A DNA stretch of 41,414 nucleotides from contig CAITPI010000063.1 in assembly GCA_903894295.1 (NCBI GenBank), positions 1-41,414 on the forward strand, given 5' to 3'. The position numbers were made by a program, and so were the translations under genes. The DNA is from an uncultured Acidimicrobiaceae bacterium (lineage in GTDB: Bacteria > Actinomycetota > Acidimicrobiia > Acidimicrobiales > RAAP-2). The notes under the pieces are model-generated. The model was not told the origin of the DNA. It was given only the letters and a program-made list of their open reading frames with translations, and searched no databases. Positions 16,368-24,041 of the stretch are shown piece after piece; within the stretch, counting starts at the first letter, position 1, and every line of letters starts with the position of its first letter.

Positions 16368-18161
16368 CTACCGACGTTCCGGAAGGGCCAGGGAGATCTC
16401 CACCGTGGTTCCTCCCGGAACGGCGGACGTCAGTGACAACGCACCATGATGGGCCGCCACGGCGACCTGCACCGCCGAGAGGCCCAGCCCTCCGCCTCGA
16501 CGTTCGCCCTGCTGCAACCACGGCGAGATGGTGGAACCCTGCACGAAGCGGTCGAAGATCACTTCCCGCTCGTCATCGGGAATGCCGACCCCGGTGTCGG
16601 TCACACTCAGGACACAGGCCCGGCGGGCCTCGGCCAGCACCACCTCGACCGTTCCTTCCGACGGGGTGAAGTTGAGGGCGTTGCGCACCAGGTTTTTCAC
16701 GGCCACCACGAGCAGGGTCTCGTCGCCGGGCACCACCACCGGTTGGGGTGGCACATGCACCACCAGGCGCTGCTGCCGGGTTTCGGCCAGAGCGACAAAC
16801 CCGTCAGTCACCGAACGCACGATTCGGCCCAGATCCACCTTTTCCAGCACCACGCCGGTCGATCCCGGCGTGGCCCGGGAGATGGCCAGCACGTTCTCAA
16901 TCATCTGGTGCAGGCGCTCGGACTCGCCTTCGATGGCACCCAGCGCCAAGCGGTCGACACCTGAATGATGACCAAGGTACCGCCGAAGGTCCCGGGTCTC
17001 GGCGTTGATCGTGGCCAGGGAGTCGGAGAACTCCCGCGAGAAGGCCGTCATCAGGTCCTGCCGGCTGCGATCCAGTACGTGCAGTTGGTCCACCAGGGCG
17101 AGCTGCCGGCGCACGAGCTCGGCCTGCACCATGGTCCGGCCCACGTCCGCCACCGCCACGTCCACGAGGGTCAGCTCGTCGTCACTCCAGGTCCGGGGGC
17201 CGGACGTCATGCCCACGGCGAGGACCCCGAGCCTCCGGGAGTTGACCACGACCGGGGCGATGACCACGGCAGCCAGACGACTAAGCCGTGCCATCTGACG
17301 CCAGTGCGACTGCTTCAGCATCGGGCCCAACGAAGCGACGTCCGACAGGACCACGGTCTCACCGGTCTCGAGGACCGACTCGACGAAGTTGCGGGCCGGG
17401 CCCGAAAGCAGGGTCAACGCCTCGTCTTCTTCCGTCAGCCCGGTGGCCACCTGGGTGTCCATGAAGCCGTCGGTCCACAGGATCGGGGCTGACGCGAGTT
17501 GTCCCCGGTCGGCCACAAAGACAGCCACCACATCGGCCTCGAGGAGGGCTCCGAGCGACCGGACCGATTCGCCAAGGAGCAGGTCCGAATCCGGCGATCC
17601 CGAGGCATAGGGCCCGGGGCGCGTGGCGAGGAGCTGAAGGCGGCTCCGGAACAGGTGGTGGCGTTCGTGGGCCACCATGATCTCGCGGTGGGCGCGGGCG
17701 AGGGACCGCTCGAGCTCCTCGGTCCGGGCCGCCACCAACTCTGCGATCCTGGCCTCGTCCGGCACCGTCCCGTTGCCGGCCGACCGGTCGGCCGACGGAA
17801 AGACCCGTGGCCGATGTCGGGAGACCGGGTCGCCAATCTGGGGAAAGAACAGCCGGACCACCACGGCCAGAACCACCAGCAGGAGGAAGATGTCCCCCAA
17901 CGTACTTTCGAGAACCCGGCCCCCGGTCGCCACGTGGAAGTAGGCGAGCACGAAGCCGATGCCGTCGAGGCAGAGTGCAGCCCAGATGGCCCGGCGGACG
18001 AACATGGCCTCGCCCCGCTGGCGCTCGACGGAGTTGGGTGACGGGCGGGCCCCGGGCCCATCGGTCGGATCGGGACCGTCCGCCGGAGGAAGTGACGCAG
18101 CCGGGTGGTGTCCACTCGATTCCGAGGTCTCTTCTTCAGTCTCGGTGGCGTGGAAACTCAT
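16368..18161 (-). CDS. Histidine-kinase-like protein lacking the phosphoacceptor His
   Basis: A 597-aa protein with an acidic/proline-rich N terminus, two membrane helices (about 56-77 and 87-106), a short coiled coil (135-170), a GAF-like domain (about 190-345), a dimerisation helix pair (345-430) and a HATPase domain. The HATPase is intact: N490/N494 (KNLVRNALNFTP), DTGVGIP (522-528), FDRFVQGS, GGGLGLSAV (556-564). Where HisKA should read S-H-E-L-R-T-P-L it reads S-R-E-F-S-D-S-L (375-382), so His is replaced by Arg376 and the RTP turn is lost. Autophosphorylation at the usual place is impossible; it may be a pseudokinase or act on a partner. GAAGGG 4 nt before the ATG supports this start. 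No response regulator is adjacent. Confidence 0.85.
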   Translation of the reverse strand: MSFHATETEEETSESSGHHPAASLPPADGPDPTDGPGARPSPNSVERQRGEAMFVRRAIWAALCLDGIGFVLAYFHVATGGRVLESTLGDIFLLLVVLAVVVRLFFPQIGDPVSRHRPRVFPSADRSAGNGTVPDEARIAELVAARTEELERSLARAHREIMVAHERHHLFRSRLQLLATRPGPYASGSPDSDLLLGESVRSLGALLEADVVAVFVADRGQLASAPILWTDGFMDTQVATGLTEEDEALTLLSGPARNFVESVLETGETVVLSDVASLGPMLKQSHWRQMARLSRLAAVVIAPVVVNSRRLGVLAVGMTSGPRTWSDDELTLVDVAVADVGRTMVQAELVRRQLALVDQLHVLDRSRQDLMTAFSREFSDSLATINAETRDLRRYLGHHSGVDRLALGAIEGESERLHQMIENVLAISRATPGSTGVVLEKVDLGRIVRSVTDGFVALAETRQQRLVVHVPPQPVVVPGDETLLVVAVKNLVRNALNFTPSEGTVEVVLAEARRACVLSVTDTGVGIPDDEREVIFDRFVQGSTISPWLQQGERRGGGLGLSAVQVAVAAHHGALSLTSAVPGGTTVEISLALPERR

Positions 18162-18354
18162 CGGGCCCTTCGTCCTGCGAACTGGCGACTTCGACGCTCC
18201 GCTTCATCCGGGGCGATCTCCGGGCTCCGGAGGAACCGGAGATACGCAGCGACCGTGGAACCGGGCGTCGACGCACGATGACGTGCACCACTTCCATCGT
18301 CCCCTCGGGTCCGGAACTTGAGACCAAGGTCACCCTGGGAGCCGGCCGACGGGA

Positions 18355-19323
18355 TCAGGCCGGGTTGAGGACCCGGCCGCCCCTGTTGACCGATGCCTTG
18401 GTCACCGCCCCCGCCTGGGTGCCCCACTTGGCGAGAATGTGGTTGTAGACGCCGTCGCCGATCAGGACGTCGACGGCCGCCGCCGTGGGCCCTGCCATTC
18501 CGTTGCCCTTGGGCAGGGCCAGTCCGTAGGGGGCCAGATTGAACGGACTCCCGGAGAGCTCGAGTTGGCCGCTACGGGCCGAGACGATGTAGCCGGCCAC
18601 CGGCGAAGTGGTGAGACCGGCACCCACCTTGCCGCTGCTCACGGCCCCCACCAGGGCCGACAGGGAACCATAGGAGGTGATGTGGGCCGGACTGGTCTTC
18701 TCGGTCCGGCACCGAACCGCCTGGGCCCGGGCCTCGGCCGCCGACAAGGTGCCTGCCACCACGCCGACGCTTTGGCCGCAGACGGCGGCAATCCCGTTGA
18801 AGCCGAGCTTCGAGTTCTTCTTCACGAAGTAGGCCTGGCCACTCAGGAAGTAGTCGACGTAGTCGACCAGTTGCTCGCCCGCCCGGGAGTCCGGCAGCGA
18901 CGAGGCGGCCATGGCGTAGGTTCCGGCCCCAAGGCCACTCAGGACCGATCCAGCCGGAGCCTTCTCCACCATCGGCTTGAGGCCCATGACCTGGGCGGCG
19001 GCGACGGCAATATCGACGTCCATGCCGACCAGCGTGGCCCTGCCCGGGGCCACGAACCCGTTCGGTGGCAGGCCGGTGCCCACCGCGATGACAAACGAGG
19101 ACTTGGCCCTGACGGCGGCGGGCACCGTGGCGGCGATGCTCGCCACGGGCACCTGGGGCGGGATGGCTTCGGACGGCACCGGATAGACAACCGTGTCGTT
19201 GGTCACCGACGTCGACGTGGTCGACGACGAGGTTCCACCCGAACATGCGGCGGTGGCCAAGGCGATGACACCGGTCGCCACCATGGCCAGCCACGTTCGT
19301 GATCCACGTACCGAGACGTCCAT
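18355..19323 (-). CDS. ABC-type substrate-binding lipoprotein (polar amino-acid family 3-like)
   Basis: A 322-aa exported lipoprotein: signal peptide with lipobox ATAAC (Cys27), then a Ser/Thr-rich linker. The binding fold follows the family-3 pattern, with FVAPGRATLVGMDVDIAVAAAQVMG, SGLGAGTYAMAASSLPDSRAGEQLVDYVDYF, the AVCGQSVGVVAGTLSAAEA segment, and a C-terminal LAPYGLALPKGNG plus a HILAKWG motif. It would bind an amino acid or related solute outside the membrane. No permease or ATPase gene is nearby, so it is either an orphan binding protein or a ligand-sensing partner for the adjacent membrane kinase-like protein (inference). ATG 19323 follows GGGAGGTGGAG, a strong Shine-Dalgarno. Confidence 0.82.
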   Translation of the reverse strand: MDVSVRGSRTWLAMVATGVIALATAACSGGTSSSTTSTSVTNDTVVYPVPSEAIPPQVPVASIAATVPAAVRAKSSFVIAVGTGLPPNGFVAPGRATLVGMDVDIAVAAAQVMGLKPMVEKAPAGSVLSGLGAGTYAMAASSLPDSRAGEQLVDYVDYFLSGQAYFVKKNSKLGFNGIAAVCGQSVGVVAGTLSAAEARAQAVRCRTEKTSPAHITSYGSLSALVGAVSSGKVGAGLTTSPVAGYIVSARSGQLELSGSPFNLAPYGLALPKGNGMAGPTAAAVDVLIGDGVYNHILAKWGTQAGAVTKASVNRGGRVLNPA

Positions 19324-19530
19324 CTCCACCTCCCACTGCCCCGGACCCCGATCGGTCCGCACGAGGGCAGTCTGACATCCACCTTCTGATGCCCGGCGGA
19401 CTTCCGGACCATCGACGATGTGGCCCGACGTTCAGGCCTTCGATGTTCTTATCGGCACCGGGGTCGGGGAAACTGAGGGGAAAGTGGGGACCACCGGGTA
19501 CGCGTCACAACCGGCTGCCATCATCGGCGC

Positions 19531-20184
19531 ATGGCCTCAACCACCACGGGGAGCAGGACGCACGTCGGGTCGCTCACTCCCTACGATGTCCTCGGAATCT
19601 TTCCAGATGCCTCGGCCGCCGAGGTGCGTTCGGCCTACCGAAGGCTGGTGAAGGTCCTCCACCCTGACCATCGGCCCGGAGCCAGGGAACGCGACCACCT
19701 GGCTGAAGCCCGGTTCCGTCAGGTCCAGCAGGCCTACGAACTGTTGTCCGATCCCATCCGGCGTCGGGACCTGGACGAGGAACTTGTCCAGAGGACCAGC
19801 CTCCACTCCGATCACGTCGCCTTCACCGATGACCGGGTCGGAGACCATCAAGGTGCCGAGGACGACGGCAGGCAGCCGACGGCCAGCCTCGGTCGCCTGG
19901 GCACGGCCCACCTGGTGTTCGCCACCTATGCGGCCCTCGACCTTCTCGGCCACCGGCTCGGGTCGTGGAGCCTGCCCGGAGGGCCCATCGCCCTCTACAT
20001 CTGCATCATGGGGCCGGTGGTTCTCCTGCGCCGGGCGGCCCGGCGCTTCCACCGGCGGTCCCGCCCGGTCTTCCTCTGGGACGACCAGGTTCTCGCCGAG
20101 GCCGACTGGTACGAGGATCCCTTCGGGCGGTGGCGGTGGCGCTGGTGGGACGGCTGCCAGTGGACCGACCTCGTCTCGAACTGA
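19531..20184 (+). CDS. J-domain protein fused to membrane segment and DUF2510
   Basis: A 217-aa protein. Residues 16-80 are a J domain with YDVLG, HPD at 44-46 and FRQVQQAYELLSDPIRRRDLD, so it should stimulate an Hsp70 (DnaK). A hydrophobic region (about 125-168) probably makes two membrane passes. The C-terminal 27 residues, ADWYEDPFGRWRWRWWDGCQ and on to WTDLVSN, match the DUF2510 motif common in actinobacterial membrane proteins. It lacks the G/F and zinc-finger regions of DnaJ, so it is a membrane-anchored specialised co-chaperone. ATG 19531 is 6 nt after CATCAT, a weak -10; no Shine-Dalgarno. Confidence 0.82.
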   Translation: MASTTTGSRTHVGSLTPYDVLGIFPDASAAEVRSAYRRLVKVLHPDHRPGARERDHLAEARFRQVQQAYELLSDPIRRRDLDEELVQRTSLHSDHVAFTDDRVGDHQGAEDDGRQPTASLGRLGTAHLVFATYAALDLLGHRLGSWSLPGGPIALYICIMGPVVLLRRAARRFHRRSRPVFLWDDQVLAEADWYEDPFGRWRWRWWDGCQWTDLVSN

Positions 20185-20305
20185 CGACACAAGGGTTCCG
20201 TTGCTCCGGCCAACTGCTCGGAAGCCCCAGCGCACCGGTCCCATGCCGACGTGCCCATGCCGACGGCTTCCTGTCGGCAGGCCGGAGGATCGCTACCATC
20301 ACCAC

Positions 20306-20620
20306 GTGACCGATGACGATCTACTGGCCGCAACAACGCCCGTTTCCGCCCCCCTCTATACGGCACCAAGGAGGCGTGGCGACGTGACGTTCGTCGTCCA
20401 TGCCGACGGATTTGAGGTCTGGCTGTCCGACCGATTGGCCCGGGACTTCCCCGACCTCGTGGACGAGTGGGCCGACTGGCTCGAAGGTTTCGAGGGCGTG
20501 AGTGACCTCGGGCAGGTCGACCACGAGATGGTGGCGGCCGACGGACTTCTCACCGAAGACCTGAAGGCCGACATCCTCACCTGGTGGGCGGCCCGGGTTG
20601 ACGACCTCTCGGTTGACTGA
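20306..20620 (+). CDS. 104-aa acidic protein, unknown
   Basis: A soluble, acidic protein beginning MTDDDLLAATTPVSAPLYTA. It has a beta-hairpin-like segment (GDVTFVVHADGFEVWLSDRL) and a helical acidic C-terminal half rich in Trp (DEWADWLEGF, ILTWWAARVDDL). I recognise no family. GTG at 20306 lies 6 nt after TACCAT (20294-20299), indicating a leaderless transcript separate from the J-domain gene 121 bp upstream. No better start exists in frame. Confidence 0.65.
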   Translation: MTDDDLLAATTPVSAPLYTAPRRRGDVTFVVHADGFEVWLSDRLARDFPDLVDEWADWLEGFEGVSDLGQVDHEMVAADGLLTEDLKADILTWWAARVDDLSVD

Positions 20621-20753
20621 ACCTCCGGACGTCGGCCGGGGCCAGCACCTCCGGTGAGCGGGTGCGGGCCGCAACTTCCCTGGACCACGCCCCGATGTCG
20701 GCTTTCCACACCGGAGTTACCTTCGTTGTTCCCCGGGCCAACCCCACCGGGAC

Positions 20754-20769
20754 GTGGGCCGGGGCCCAC
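20754..20769. terminator. Terminator-like hairpin between convergent genes
   Basis: GTGGGCC / GG / GGCCCAC (or a 6-bp stem with a CGGG loop), 13 bp from the stop of the antiporter gene and 134 bp from the stop at 20620. Confidence 0.5.
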
Positions 20770-20781
20770 CAGAACCCGGGG

Positions 20782-21864
20782 CTACCCCCACCAGAACGTC
20801 GTGGCAATCACCACATACAGGGCCATGAGGGCGGCGCCTTCCGGCCAGGTGGACTCACCATCGATCACCACGACGGCCACCAGGACGGTAGCGAGGGCGA
20901 GGACGATCAGTAGCTGGGGTGACAGCACCAGGGTGAAGGCACCCAGGTGGAAGATCGTCGAGAGCAGGACAACGGCCGGAAACAGCACGTAGATGATCTG
21001 CAGCGGACTCTGGACGATCACCGACACAGCGGTGGAGGCCTTGTTCTGGGCGGCCATCTGGATTCCCACCACGTTTTCGACGGCGTTGCCGGCGATCGCC
21101 ACCACCACAAATCCGGCGAAGGCTTCCGACATGTGGAGAACGTGCAACGCCGGGGTCAGGGCAGAGACGAACCAGTCCGAAACGAACGCCGCCCCTACCG
21201 AGGCCGCGATGAGTACCGCCAGAACCCGTCCCAGGGGCCAGGACGCCTCGCCCCGACCTCGGGGCTCTTCGCTCAGGTCTCCGTCCCGGGCAGCCAGCAA
21301 GGTGATGACGTAGAGGACGAGCAGCACCACCGAGGCCACCAGTGACAGCTCGTGTTCATGGTTGGCGACGGGAAGGTGCAGGTTGGACGTCAACGAGGGG
21401 ACGGCGAGGACGGCCACGCCCAGGAGAAGCAGGATGGCCAGCTGATTGGGTCCGGCGTCGGGGAACTTCTGGGTCTTGTGCCTCAGTCCCCCCACCACGA
21501 ACGCGGCACCGAGCACGAGCAGGGCGTTGCCCAGCACCGATCCCACGAGGGCGGCCGCCACGACCGTGTCGAGCCCGGCCCGCAAGGCAAAGATCGCAAA
21601 GAACAACTCGGGCAGGTTGCCGAGGGCCGACTGGATGACACCGGTGGCCGATGGCGAGAAACGGTCGCCGAGGTGGTCGGTGGCCTCGCCGACCAGGCTG
21701 GCCATGATTCCGAGCGCCGCCGCCGAGACCCCGAAAGTCACGACCGCAGGTGCCTTGACCAGTTCGCAGCCCAGGGCGGAAACAAAGAGAACCACGCCCC
21801 CGATGAGAAGCCACCACTCCTTCTTCGTCACTGTGTGGGGCTTGCGGGTAGCGGACTCGCTCAC
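20782..21864 (-). CDS. CaCA-family cation antiporter (CaX, Ca2+/H+ type)
   Basis: A 360-aa protein with about eleven hydrophobic helices. The two alpha repeats are visible: GEATDHLGDRFSPSATGVIQ followed by SALGNLPELFFAIFAL in the first half, and AIAGNAVENVVGIQMAAQNK followed by ASTAVSVIVQSPLQI in the second. The acidic residue in GN.PE / GNAVEN is the usual ion ligand. It should exchange Ca2+ or another divalent cation for protons across the plasma membrane. GTG at 21864 is 6 nt behind TATCGT (21871-21876, minus strand), so the mRNA is predicted leaderless. It diverges from RNase D, with only 89 bp between the two start codons. Confidence 0.88.
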   Translation of the reverse strand: MSESATRKPHTVTKKEWWLLIGGVVLFVSALGCELVKAPAVVTFGVSAAALGIMASLVGEATDHLGDRFSPSATGVIQSALGNLPELFFAIFALRAGLDTVVAAALVGSVLGNALLVLGAAFVVGGLRHKTQKFPDAGPNQLAILLLLGVAVLAVPSLTSNLHLPVANHEHELSLVASVVLLVLYVITLLAARDGDLSEEPRGRGEASWPLGRVLAVLIAASVGAAFVSDWFVSALTPALHVLHMSEAFAGFVVVAIAGNAVENVVGIQMAAQNKASTAVSVIVQSPLQIIYVLFPAVVLLSTIFHLGAFTLVLSPQLLIVLALATVLVAVVVIDGESTWPEGAALMALYVVIATTFWWG

Positions 21865-21953
21865 GCCACCACGATACTTCCGGGCCCCGACCTGGGCCCA
21901 ATGGGGGCCGCAAGGCGATCGGTCCCCAGCCGGAGACGGCTACCGTGGCCAGC

Positions 21954-23111
21954 GTGACCACCCCGGGAAATGTCGAGTTCATCACCACGCCGGATCGCCT
22001 CGAGGCGCTCTGCGACACCCTGGTCAACGAGCCGTTTTATGCCATTGACACCGAGTTCCACCGGGAACGCACCTACTGGCCCAAGCTGGCCCTGCTCCAG
22101 TTCGGCTGGGCCGACCAGGTCGCCCTGGTCGACCCGTTGGCGGTTGATCCGGTCGGGCTGAGCCGGCTCTTCGCCTCGGACGCCGTGGCCGTGGCCCACG
22201 CCGCCGAGCAGGACCTCGGCATCCTGATGTCTGCCACCGGGGTGGTGCCAGCCACGGTTTTCGACACCCAGATCGCCGCCGGCTTCCTCGGCATGTCCTC
22301 CCCGTCCCTCTCCCGTCTGGTCGACGCCCTACTCGGCATCTCCCTGCCCAAGACCGACCAGCTCTCGGACTGGTTGGTGCGTCCGCTCCCGGCCAGCCAG
22401 CTCACCTACGCCGCCTCGGACGTCGAGCACCTCCTGACCCTGCGCAGCGTCATGGTCAGCCGACTGGAACAGCGGGGACGTCTGGCCTGGGCTCTCGAAG
22501 AGTGCGCCCGGGCCCGGCAGTCCACCCGCACGGAACTCATCCTCGACCAGTGCTGGTGGAAGGTGGGCGACGTCCGGCGGCTTTCCGGTCAGGCCCGGGG
22601 TGTGGCCCAGGCGGTGGCGGCCTGGCGCGAGGAACGGTCCATGGCCGTCGACCGGCCCCGTCGCAGCGTACTGCCCGATCTCGCCATCATCACCATCGCC
22701 CAGCGCCCACCCCGCAACCGCAACGATCTGGAGAAGCTCCGGGGTGTGGAGAGCCGCTACCTGGCCAAAGGGGCGGCCGAGGAGATTCTGGCTGCGGTCG
22801 AACGGGGCCGGAGCCTGGACCCCGAAGCGCTTCAGTTGCCACCGGACGTCAACGACCACCGGGCCAACCAGTCGGCGGTGGCCGTCTGCTCCGGTCTCGT
22901 CCGCCAACTGGCCGAGGAGAACGACCTCGATCAGGGTCTACTGGCCAACCGGGCCGAGATTGCCTCACTGGTCCTCGGAGAACCGAGCCGCCTCGATGAT
23001 GGATGGCGCAGGGAGATCGCCGGTGACCAGTTGCGGCGCTGGCTGAACGGCGACGCTACGGTCGCCTTCGAAAAGGGAAACCGCCTCGTCCTGGAGCCCC
23101 GTCGGAGCTGA
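21954..23111 (+). CDS. rnd: Ribonuclease D
   Basis: A 385-aa DEDD-type 3'-5' exoribonuclease that trims tRNA and other small RNAs. Exo I has FYAIDTEFHRE (Asp32, Glu34), Exo II AVAHAAEQDLGIL, and Exo III LTYAASDVEHLLTL (Tyr and Asp). HRDC-like helical domains follow (about 200-285 and 290-370), matching full-length RNase D. An in-frame GTG at 21945 lies inside the TACCGT hexamer (21941-21946), so GTG 21954, 7 nt after it, is preferred as a leaderless start; this choice rests on the -10 motif. Confidence 0.9.
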   Translation: MTTPGNVEFITTPDRLEALCDTLVNEPFYAIDTEFHRERTYWPKLALLQFGWADQVALVDPLAVDPVGLSRLFASDAVAVAHAAEQDLGILMSATGVVPATVFDTQIAAGFLGMSSPSLSRLVDALLGISLPKTDQLSDWLVRPLPASQLTYAASDVEHLLTLRSVMVSRLEQRGRLAWALEECARARQSTRTELILDQCWWKVGDVRRLSGQARGVAQAVAAWREERSMAVDRPRRSVLPDLAIITIAQRPPRNRNDLEKLRGVESRYLAKGAAEEILAAVERGRSLDPEALQLPPDVNDHRANQSAVAVCSGLVRQLAEENDLDQGLLANRAEIASLVLGEPSRLDDGWRREIAGDQLRRWLNGDATVAFEKGNRLVLEPRRS

Positions 23112-23156
23112 GCCAAACCGGAAACCGGGCGAAGTTGTGCCCGAAGTTGACGTTCC

Positions 23157-23239
23157 GGTGAACTTACGCAGCCCTTTAGGTGAAACTCTCCGATCTTTGG
23201 GTGAACCGGCCCGGGATGAACCGGTTGGATGGCTAGGGT
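23157..23239 (+). promoter_or_regulatory. GGTGAA direct repeats and -10 upstream of the lipoprotein
   Basis: GGTGAA occurs at 23157-23162, 23179-23184 and 23200-23205, spaced 22 and 21 bp (two helical turns), with a related GATGAA at 23215-23220. TAGGGT at 23234-23239 lies 7 nt before the ATG at 23247. The periodic repeats look like activator half-sites on one DNA face; the protein is unknown. Confidence 0.45.
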
Positions 23240-23246
23240 CGGCGGA

Positions 23247-23861
23247 ATGCCGAGCATGAGGAACCAATGTCGTCGTCCGTTCAGTGGTCTCGTCGCCGTG
23301 GTGGCCGCCCTCGCCCCACTTGGTCTTGCCGCCTGCTCCAACTCCACCTCGGGCACGCCAACCACTGCCAAGGCCCCTTCCGCCACCTCGAAGGCCACCA
23401 CGACCAAGGCACCCTCGACGATCTGCACCATCGTTCCGCCTTCGGAGATCAAGGCCACGCTGGGCCTTGACGTCTACGAGCCGCAGTACATCAACAATCC
23501 CGGCGCCACGACGTGCGCCTACACCGGCAAACCGGTGAAGAACACCACGTTCATCGTCTTCAAGGCCGGCGTGAACGCCAGCGAAGCCAGCGTCCAGAAG
23601 TCGACGGTCCAGAGCCAGTATGCGGTGAGCGACGTCTCGGGTCCCGGCTTTCTGGCCTACTACTACTCGGACGCCTCCAAGTTCGGCGAGGTGACGGCGC
23701 TCGTGACCGTGATCAACGAGTACGAGGTGGTGATCACCGCCCCGGCCAAGGTGGACCAACTCGAGTCACTGGCCAAACAGATCTACGCCAGCCTTGCGGC
23801 CGCCGGTCACCCGAACCCGACGGCTTCGACCACCACCACGGTGACCACCGCGGCCGGCTGA
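23247..23861 (+). CDS. Secreted lipoprotein, DUF3558-like
   Basis: A 204-aa lipoprotein with signal peptide and lipobox GLAAC (Cys30), then a Thr/Ser/Ala/Lys-rich linker. The folded part has CTIVPPSEIKATLGLDVYEP and TTCAYTGKPVKNTTFIVFKAG, two cysteines in positions typical of DUF3558/PknH-sensor-like lipoproteins of actinobacteria. The C terminus is a second Thr-rich tail. Function unknown; probably a cell-envelope binding or sensor protein. ATG 23247 follows TAGGGT by 7 nt; ATGs at 23229 and 23256 are alternatives. Confidence 0.75.
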   Translation: MPSMRNQCRRPFSGLVAVVAALAPLGLAACSNSTSGTPTTAKAPSATSKATTTKAPSTICTIVPPSEIKATLGLDVYEPQYINNPGATTCAYTGKPVKNTTFIVFKAGVNASEASVQKSTVQSQYAVSDVSGPGFLAYYYSDASKFGEVTALVTVINEYEVVITAPAKVDQLESLAKQIYASLAAAGHPNPTASTTTTVTTAAG

Positions 23862-24041
23862 CCGGCCCGGGATTCATCTATCGGGATTCGCCTGGAAGGA
23901 TCTTCTCGGACCGGAGAACCGGGCCGACCCGACTCCAACCCGTCCGGATCCCTGGCTCCCGGAAAGTTCTGCGATGTCTGACGGCCAGCCGTTGGCCATC
24001 GGGTGGTGTCCGGTGTCCCGACGTTGCCGGTCGTGGTGCCC

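Noticed and set aside
18136-18333. 65-aa basic minus-strand ORF between the binding protein and the kinase-like gene
   Set aside because: No family resemblance, poor start context and overlap with the kinase start; probably chance.
18342-18363. CCGGCC/GGCCGG stem as terminator of the binding-protein gene
   Set aside because: It overlaps the stop codon, has a 10-nt loop and only a 6-bp stem, so it is too weak to call.
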